A DNA stretch of 64,000 nucleotides from Osedax fenrisi. Taxonomy: Eukaryota; Annelida; Polychaeta; Sabellida; Siboglinidae. Positions 56,906-64,000 of this stretch are shown piece after piece (position 1 is the first letter of the stretch; each line of letters opens with the position of its first letter). Position numbers and translations under genes: made by a program. The stretch covers positions 13,413,513 through 13,477,512 of the forward strand of contig OZ025244.1 in NCBI GenBank assembly GCA_964019155.1. The letters are read 5' to 3'. Below the pieces are notes generated by a model. It was not told where the DNA came from. It saw only the letters and a program-made list of their open reading frames with translations, and did no database searches.

Positions 56906-59396
56906 GGGGAATGTGTTAAGTCTATTTTAGGCTAGGAAGGATTAATTATATTGTTGCAAATAAAGTTTAAAAAGTTATTAACATATAAATATATATATAC
57001 TATACACTATTGAGTATTTGAAGCAACCAACATGATAGATGTTAATGGAATTGGTGAAATCCGAGGTTACAGTTAATCAAGTGTAGGGTAATATTATTTG
57101 ATATAGTACTACATGCATGCCAATGCATGTAGTACTATAACATGTGGAGATATTAATCTGTATGGCATTACTATAATTATGTATATAGTATATCTGAATT
57201 ACATTGAATTTAATATATAATAATTTTTGGAAATGAACATGTTGTCTCTATTATGCAATGTAAAACAAAAACTAAAGTTACAATTAAATTTAAATTTATA
57301 TATCATATGTCCATTTAATTTATATTTAGATATATATTGTATATATAAATATATGTATATTTAGCATATCAATATTACATACTATTATTATTACGTATGT
57401 AAGTGTTGTATTTATTTTATGAACTAAATTCTACTGGTGTACTTTAGATTCAAGATATAAATTAATAGTATTATTTCTTTTGAAATATGTAATATCCACA
57501 CACTAGTTGTTAATCTGTATTTATTGATATCATAATGATATGATTGCTAGTATTCGAAATAATGATACTATTTACTTAGATAACTAATTTAATATATAAC
57601 TGTATCATCCATTACACAGTGTATTTAAAACACTAATAGAAATATGTGGACTTAGATAATATTCAACTAACATAAACAAAATATGGTTATATACATGACC
57701 AATAATTACACTCAATCATACTATTATAATAAACTAAATCACAATAATATCATTAAATAATAATGATCTTTAACTTTCAAAAATATATTTAAATAGAATG
57801 ATATATAGAAACACATATATTATAAAATAAATAGTGTATAAGAGACAATATTATCAAACATTATTCAGTATAAAAAGTTTATAGAATCAAGAAATCCTTC
57901 CAACTAGTATTCAAGGCGATTATGGAATGTCATGAGGTATTATAATATCAATGCACACATTATTAGTCTTGTGGAATAACTATATAAAAAGTAAATATTA
58001 CAATAGTAGTGAATAACATTATCTATAGTGGCTTTAAATCAATAGTATGATTAGGTTATCTTGTCACAACTTTTATTCTACACCTATTTGGAAACAATAA
58101 TGCAATACTTGAAGATCACTAAACTATCATATCTATTACGGATAAATATAATTAATGATTTAATATCAAGATATAACAATGAACTTATTATATCTTTATT
58201 AATGTTACAGTTAATTTTGAATTTAAAATAAAAACTAAATAGATATATTATGAAAAAATAATATTAAATATATAGAATTAGTAGATTTTATTATTAATTA
58301 TTTATATGTAAATAATTAAATTAAATACCTATATATAAAATATAAATAAATTATCAAATAGATTTTAAATTAGCAAAACATTATATAATTTAATATTTAT
58401 TAATAACAAAGGAACCTAATTATGAATTTATCTTCTCTGATATTTGTGGTATTTTATTTAAAATTAGATACCTTATCATATACATAAATAATGGAGAATA
58501 GGGCTATGTATTTATATGTGTGTATAGAGGTCATGGGTTATTTAAGGACAGTTCTGTATATAAGAGAGTTAAGGCTTATACATGTTATTAAATTAATTAT
58601 TAAGGTAAAGTTATATGTTTCGATGGGCCGATATATATGTGATTAGTTTACACGGGTCGGTCATGCGAGAAGGCTACACTATATGTGCGAGTGTAAGACA
58701 GCTCCTCGGCATGTGTTGTATAAGATAATAGAAATACGAGTATATGAATTATAATATTATCAATAATAGAAAACATTTACAGCATAACTTTTCATCAGAA
58801 TACAATCCGTGGGGCTATTTTTAGTACAATTCAGCCATGTTTAAATTTAACTTCTCCGGAAAACTCTTTTCGAATAGGTCACCATAGTGATGTATACATC
58901 TATAGAAGTAGTTAAATATTGTATTCTTTTTAATTTAGTAAAATATTAGTTTGATAATTATTATAATAAATAAATATTGCGATTATTGTACTATATTAAA
59001 AAATATGATTATGTTATTTATTGGTAACGCGTTATTTAAAGCAAATACGTATCCGAAAATATAATTGAAAGTATAAAGTATAAATATTTTCTATAGAAAA
59101 TGGTATCGTTATAACGATAACATACGTTATAGCAATATTTATTAGTTATTGAATTATATACACCGTTAGTTTATGTTAGATATAATGTTAACGGCGGAGA
59201 CAATAGCACGACTATGTGTAGAGGTATAGGGTGATAGAGCAATGGTGTACCTCAATGGTTCAGATGATGATGGCATTGATTCATTATAATCATGATATAG
59301 TGGTTCTTTTAAGCCTAGAATACATCCCTCAATTCATTTAGTATATTTTTTAAAGATATATCTTTCAAACACCTATTTTCTGTGTATTAATAAGTG

Positions 59397-59403
<7 letters not shown>
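56906..59403. other. AT-rich intergenic region
   Basis: No gene supported. A 17-bp-arm palindrome is at 57102-57139. GC-richer patches at 58618-58735 and 58795-58890 lack convincing frames; the latter reads GDLFEKSFPEKLNLNMAELY then stop on minus. Confidence 0.45.
57102..57139. repeat. Palindrome with 17-bp perfect arms
   Basis: TATAGTACTACATGCAT and ATGCATGTAGTACTATA around a four-base loop GCCA. Confidence 0.9.

Positions 59404-59482
<79 letters not shown>
59404..59482. repeat. Long (TA)n tract
   Basis: TA repeats with two TTTATA interruptions, directly left of the 59517 MITE. Confidence 0.9.
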
Positions 59483-59483
<1 letters not shown>

Positions 59484-59516
59484 GACATATATAATATAAA
59501 CTTTATTATCATTTAA

Positions 59517-60420
59517 CCCTAAAGCTGCGTTCACATATAGCGACTTTTCTGCAAAGTCGCAGCAACTTTGCAGCAAAAATCACGACGAACAAAATCGCCA
59601 GGTGTGAACACCACGGCAAAATTTGCAGCAAAAAAACATTCACGAGCAAAATCACTGCAAAATCGCAGCAACTTTGCAGCAAAATGAATAGCAAACATGT
59701 TTGCTATATGTGCAAAATATTGTCCAAACGCAAAGACTTTTCTATAATTATTGATAAACAATAAATAAGCATTATTAAAAATGCAAAAACTTTTCTATAA
59801 TTATTGATAAACAATAAATAAGCATTATTAAAAATGTCGGAAGAAATTAATAAAGTATCAAATATAATCTTGTTTTACGAGAGTCACATATGTTTATAGG
59901 ATCCCGCGAATCGGGACTACTGTAATAAAATAATTAAAAACAAGCTGTTGTAGGAAATAGCACTGGATGTATTTTATTTCTTTTTATATTAAAATATTCA
60001 CTTAATAAATATGTTGCTATAATTTTTCTATTATTATAATTTAATCCTAACATTATTATTATTATAATTTGAGTAATACTTATACTTATGAAATGCATTA
60101 TAATTTAAAGAAAATTTAGATAAATTCATGTTATATTTATACGACTATTATCTTTAAGTATAAACGTAACAAATTATGTAAATCAAATTTTATAATAATA
60201 AAATAAATTTATAATTGAAATAATAAATAATTGTATTATCGCAAGTGTAACGTTCAAAGTTCAAAGTTCGACAAAATCGTAGACGAAAATGTTTGCTAGG
60301 TGTGAACACTCCGGCGAAATCGCTGCGATTTTGCTGAGTATTTTGCTGCAAAATAGTATGCAAAATTCTGTCTCGACGATTTTGAAAGCAAAATCGCTAT
60401 ATGTGAACGCAGCTTAAGGG
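59517..60420 (+). mobile_element. 904-bp MITE with GCTGCGTTCACA ends
   Basis: Left CCCTAAAGCTGCGTTCACAT and right (reversed) CCCTTAAGCTGCGTTCACAT, continuing ATAGCGA: 27 bases with one mismatch. The interior has GCAGCAACTTTGCAGCAAAA repeats near both ends and a 53-bp tandem duplication (59730-59782 and 59783-59835). No transposase frame. Confidence 0.85.
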
Positions 60421-60429
60421 ATACCATAT

Positions 60430-60716
60430 ATGGTATGCTATAGTATGCAATCAATTTCTCACATTTCAATATTAATTGTAGGAAATATATACTTCCATTC
60501 AACATTAATGCTAAATAAAACTCAATGATTATAATTAATTTTTGTATATGAATTAAGTAGTATATTCATCTATACATTTTCATTAAATTTTAATAATATA
60601 TAGTATATTTCATATATAAAAATAGACATACTAATTCGCAATAATTTTGTACAGGTATTTCTATTATTTTGTTATCAACTATTTATCATTATATTTATAT
60701 ACATATAAGATCATAC

Positions 60717-60740
<24 letters not shown>
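60430..60740 (+). repeat. Dispersed AT-rich repeat, copy B
   Basis: Partner of 12070-12440 (TAGGAAATATATACTTCCAT, ACATTCAACATTAA); both lead into (TA)n, here 60727-60816. Confidence 0.5.
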
Positions 60741-60799
<59 letters not shown>

Positions 60800-60816
60800 T
60801 ATGTATATATATATAT
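60727..60816. repeat. Long (TA)n tract
   Basis: About 65 bases of pure TA then interrupted TA with TACATATATATG. The + frame over it is an artefact. Confidence 0.9.
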
Positions 60817-60948
60817 GTTTTTTTAAATATGGCATAACAATTAGTAAGATATCTAATAGTTTTATCTATTATTATGTTTATATGTACATAGCTACTAGCT
60901 ATTAGCTAGTGTATACAAAATTAAACCGATTACAATTATATTAATATA

Positions 60949-61456
60949 TGTAGTAGACTAACGTATTCTATATTTTCAATGTAGTTGTTATTTAGGTTTA
61001 TATTATATATTTTTAATTAGTTATTTTATTAGTTGTGTATTATGTAATAATTATAAATGTTAATTTCGTCTAGTGATTTTTGTATTTTTTAGTTAATGTT
61101 ATTTAGTTTATTATATATGTTTAATTAATTATATATTTGTTTTCTTTTATGGAATAATTATAAAAGTAGAAATGTTGATTTTATGTATATTGATTTTTGT
61201 GTTTTTGTATGTAATGTTATTTAGTTTATTTAAATAGAATTAGTTGGACCAATGAACCGTCGCGTAGAAATAATATAATCTGAATTATATTAGATTTAAT
61301 AATATTATTTCATTTTTGACTATACCTTGACTCGTGGATCTTTAGTGTATGGTTTTTTGTTGATTTATTAATAAAATGTAATTTAAATACAACGGTCATC
61401 TATCATTTTGAGTGGTGTAATATTGCCAACATTTATTTCGGCCACTCATTATTACA
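60949..61456 (+). repeat. 5' LTR of Gypsy-like element 2
   Basis: 508 bp from TGTAGTAGACTAACG to CACTCATTATTACA. It matches 63128-63636 with visible scattered differences. TTTATTAATAAAATG (near 61367) may hold the polyadenylation signal. Confidence 0.88.
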
Positions 61457-61830
61457 TTTGGTGACAGCGGCAGGATCACTGTATTTTAAAAAATAGTATA
61501 TTTTTACTTTACATTTATTCAATATTCATTGGAAAAAAACCATACACTACGGATGGAGTTTAGGGAGAACTAGCTGTGCTAATTGACTACTGAGAGCTGA
61601 TTGAATGCAGACGGAACTGTACAGGGAGTACTGAAAGTCACCGATTATTGTCGTCGTATTATTATCAGAATGGGTTCGTTACAAATTTCCACGTTTAAAT
61701 TATTTTTGTTTACTTTTGATTACAATAATTCAGATTATATTTATTACTACGCGACTGATATTTCTATGCCTATTTCCTTGTCATTAATTATAGTATACTA
61801 TGTGTTATGTAATTGCGTAGTAGTTTAGTT

Positions 61831-62115
61831 ATGAATATGCAAAGGAGTTATGTACAATTAAGTCAGTTCAAATGGGAAGATGATGTAGATGAATGGTTGA
61901 GAGATTTGGATGAGTATATTAGTTTATTAGGTATAACGGGAGAGGAGGCGGCGTCGTATGCGTTATATCAAGTCACCGGAGATGCTAAGCTGTATTTTTC
62001 AATGTTAGAGGTTAATCTAACTACAATACGAGGAATTAAAGAGAGTTTGCAAGAAGGTTATCTGAGGATTAGAAATAGGAGTGAGATTATGTATGAGTTG
62101 ATGTGTACTAAGTAG
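61831..62115 (+). pseudogene. Gag-like fragment of element 2
   Basis: From ATG at 61831: MNMQRSYVQLSQFKWEDDVD then EWLRDLDEYISLLGI, EEAASYALYQVTGDAKLYF and ESLQEGYLRIRNR, resembling the retrotransposon gag helical domain (W-x-x-x-Y/F pattern with GDA). It stops at TAG 62113-62115. The frame resumes after a shift at about 62123-62383 (ESLRRNLINIRLKQ) and continues to a zinc knuckle. Confidence 0.7.
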
Positions 62116-62988
62116 GGGTATAATGAGACTTCTATGGAATTTTCAGATAAATTATTTAATTAGGTATGGAATAAAAAAAGTAGATAATCAGTGGGAGGAG
62201 ATTGTTGTAGAGAGTCTTAGGAGAAACCTAATTAATATAAGATTAAAGCAGGCTATGTGTAGTTTGGGGAAGGATATCTCATTTAAGGAATTGAGGAAAT
62301 GTATTGATAGTTGGGAGGAAGTATCAAAGACGGATACATATGAGAGTTATGGTATTAAGGTAGGGAGTAGTCAACATAATTAGCAGGATGGTCAGATTAT
62401 AAATAGAAATGTATCTTTAAGGTCGTGTAGTCCAAGGACAAATTATGGTAGAGGTCATGTAGATAACTATATTAGAGAGGTTCGGTGCTCTCGATGTAAT
62501 ATATTAGGTCATATAAGTAGTACTTGTAGAGTATACTCTGAGTATCTATAGGTGTAAAAGAGAAAACATCGATAAGTGGGTCAAAGGAAATTGTAGATAG
62601 CCATCAGTTGAGTGGTGGGTGTATTAGTAAAGTAGAATATAAAGAGTAGAGTAAAGTAGGATGCATAGAGGAGAATAAGATAGAATATTTGATTGATACG
62701 AGTAGTCAAGTATCTATCATTCCATATATATATGTTAGAAACTATAGTTTCTTAAATAAAATAGATAATATAAAAGTGGGAAAACCTTCTCCATGGTTAC
62801 AAATTATAGTAGAAAATAGTGAAAATGTAAAGGATGCAGGTGAAGGAAAGATAGAGGCAGTTAGGAAATGGCCAGATATGGTAAAGGAATTAAGATCTTG
62901 TATGGGTTTTGTAGTGTATACGCTAGTATACTATAGTAAATTCATGATAGATTTTAAAACTATGACAAGTCCATTAAAAAGTTTATAG
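62116..62988 (+). pseudogene. Gag end, zinc knuckle, protease trace and RT tip of element 2
   Basis: Frames in order: SLGKDISFKELRKCIDSWEE (to 62383), a CCHC zinc knuckle CSRCNILGHISSTC (about 62487-62528), a protease active-site-like LIDTSSQVSIIP (about 62689-62724), then after a deletion KIEAVRKWPDMVKELRSCMG and YYSKFMIDFKTMTSPLKSL, the end of a Gypsy RT. Several stops lie between these. Confidence 0.7.
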
Positions 62989-63127
62989 TAGATGTGATTA
63001 ATTAAATGGTGTACCGATCGTATATGATAGATATACCCTATAGGGTAGTACAAATATAAAACTTAGTGAGTGAAATATATAATTTAAAATGTTATAAATG
63101 TACATTTTAAAAATTAGAAGGGGTATA

Positions 63128-63636
63128 TGTAGTAGATTATCGTCTTATATATTTTCAATGTAGTTGTTATTTAAGTTTATATTATATATTTTTAATTAGT
63201 TATTTTATTAGTTGTGTATTATGTAATAATTATAAATGTTAATTTCGTCTAGTGATTTTTGTGTTTTTTAGTTAATGTTATTTAGTTTATTATATATTTT
63301 TAATTAGTTATATTTTTGTTTTCTTTTATGGAATAATTATAAAAGTAGAAATGTTGATTTTATGTATATTGATTTTTATGTTTTTTTATGTAGTGTTATT
63401 TAGTTTATTTAAATAGAATTGATTGGACCAATGAACCGTCGCGTAGAAATAATATAATCTGAATTATATTAGATTTAATAATATTATTTCATTTTTTGAT
63501 TATACCTTGACACGTGGAGCATTAGTGTATGGTTTTTTGTTGATTTATTAATAAAATGTAATTTAAATACAACGGTCCTCTATCATTTTGAGTGGCGTAA
63601 TATTGACAACACTTATTTCGGCCACTCATTGTTACA
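63128..63636 (+). repeat. 3' LTR of Gypsy-like element 2
   Basis: 509 bp, TGTAGTAGATTATCG to CACTCATTGTTACA. It differs from the 5' LTR at a number of positions, so this insertion is older than element 1. Confidence 0.88.
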
Positions 63637-64000
63637 CATATATATATAATATATGTATAATTAGGTATATTGTTATTCTACGTTAAAGTATTATAATGCT
63701 ATAATAGCTATTCGTAGATTCTATTGTATCATATATCATAATTAATATATTAATATAAAATCGTAGTAGATTAAGATAATGTTTTATCATTATCTAAAAT
63801 CGTTAACATTAAAATATATACTTAAATAAAATAATATAAGTAAACCACAATACACATATATTGAATCAGAAATCTGTATAACCGTACCGTATCATGAACA
63901 CCCACATACGTATCGTACAACAGCACAACTATCAATGTACGCACATAGGCATTACACTTGACATCATTACCCGTTACAGTGTCGACACCTAGTTGTCGAG
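63637..64000. other. AT-rich end of window
   Basis: No gene seen. The last 120 bases become GC-richer (ACAGTGTCGACACCTAGTTG), possibly the edge of a feature continuing beyond the window. Confidence 0.4.

Larger units (their letters stand above)
60949..63636 (+). mobile_element. Gypsy-like LTR element 2 with deleted pol
   Basis: LTRs of 508 and 509 bp surround only 1.67 kb. After the 5' LTR comes a probable primer-binding site TGGTGACAGCGGCAGG (from 61459); before the 3' LTR a purine tract AGAAGGGG (about 63117). The interior holds a gag start, a zinc knuckle, a protease trace and the tip of RT. The rest of RT, RNase H and integrase are missing. Confidence 0.85.

Noticed and set aside
58795..58890. 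Minus-strand peptide GDLFEKSFPEKLNLNMAELY
   Set aside because: Protein-like but only 20 residues, without flanking splice signals or a recognised family.
60669..60905. Isoleucine/tyrosine-rich 78-codon frame
   Set aside because: Read through a (TA)n microsatellite; the same applies to frames at 15438, 19446, 35179 and 42136.
61601..61828. 75-codon frame before the gag of LTR element 2
   Set aside because: Lies in the leader after the primer-binding site, has no homology seen and ends before the gag ATG.

Overview
The window is AT-rich (by eye roughly three quarters A+T) eukaryotic DNA, full of (TA)n microsatellites, non-LTR and LTR retrotransposons and miniature inverted-repeat transposons (MITEs). 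Introns with GT/AG borders, an animal-type aquaporin, CR1/L2-like and RTE-like LINEs, Ty3/Gypsy elements, hAT-type and TTAA-type MITEs and a tRNA-derived SINE point to an invertebrate metazoan nuclear genome; the species cannot be fixed from the sequence. No rRNA, clean tRNA gene or CRISPR array was seen.

Layout. 1-5.8 kb: 3' part of an aquaporin gene on + (exons 377-514, 1101-1181, 3673-3822 and a probable alternative last exon 5410-5583); the first half of the gene lies upstream. A 46-bp minisatellite copies the end of the first visible exon together with its splice donor. 7.4-9.6 kb: RTE-like LINE relic on -. 9.7-10.7 kb: large TA-flanked MITE; a second copy lies inverted at 32.8-33.7 kb. 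13.1-14.9 kb: CR1/L2-like LINE relic split by a TTAA-flanked MITE. 16-21 kb: several MITEs and a SINE. 21.4-31.9 kb: LINE cluster, comprising an RTE-like relic (-), a CR1-like relic (-), a nearly intact CR1-like element (+, ORF1 and ORF2 with one in-frame stop) and an ORF1 relic (-). 36.0-40.3 kb: a 51-bp satellite followed by a nested stack, with a LINE inside MITE DNA and a hAT MITE that itself contains a TTAA MITE. 40.6-46 kb: diverged duplications with splice-flanked, exon-like but non-coding islands. 46.7-50.5 kb: a young Gypsy element whose gag, protease and RT start are replaced by an inverted copy of its own pol. 53.1-54.1 kb: 282-bp tandem array. 54-60.4 kb: more MITEs. 60.9-63.6 kb: a second, older LTR element with most of pol deleted.

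The only confident host gene is the aquaporin; almost every other open frame belongs to a mobile element or is an artefact of low-complexity DNA. The most unusual structure is the snap-back Gypsy element: 623-bp arms of exactly equal length around a 159-bp loop, between LTRs of equal length. The next most unusual are the splice-donor-copying minisatellite, the four-level transposon nest, and the duplicated exon-like islands between 42 and 54 kb.
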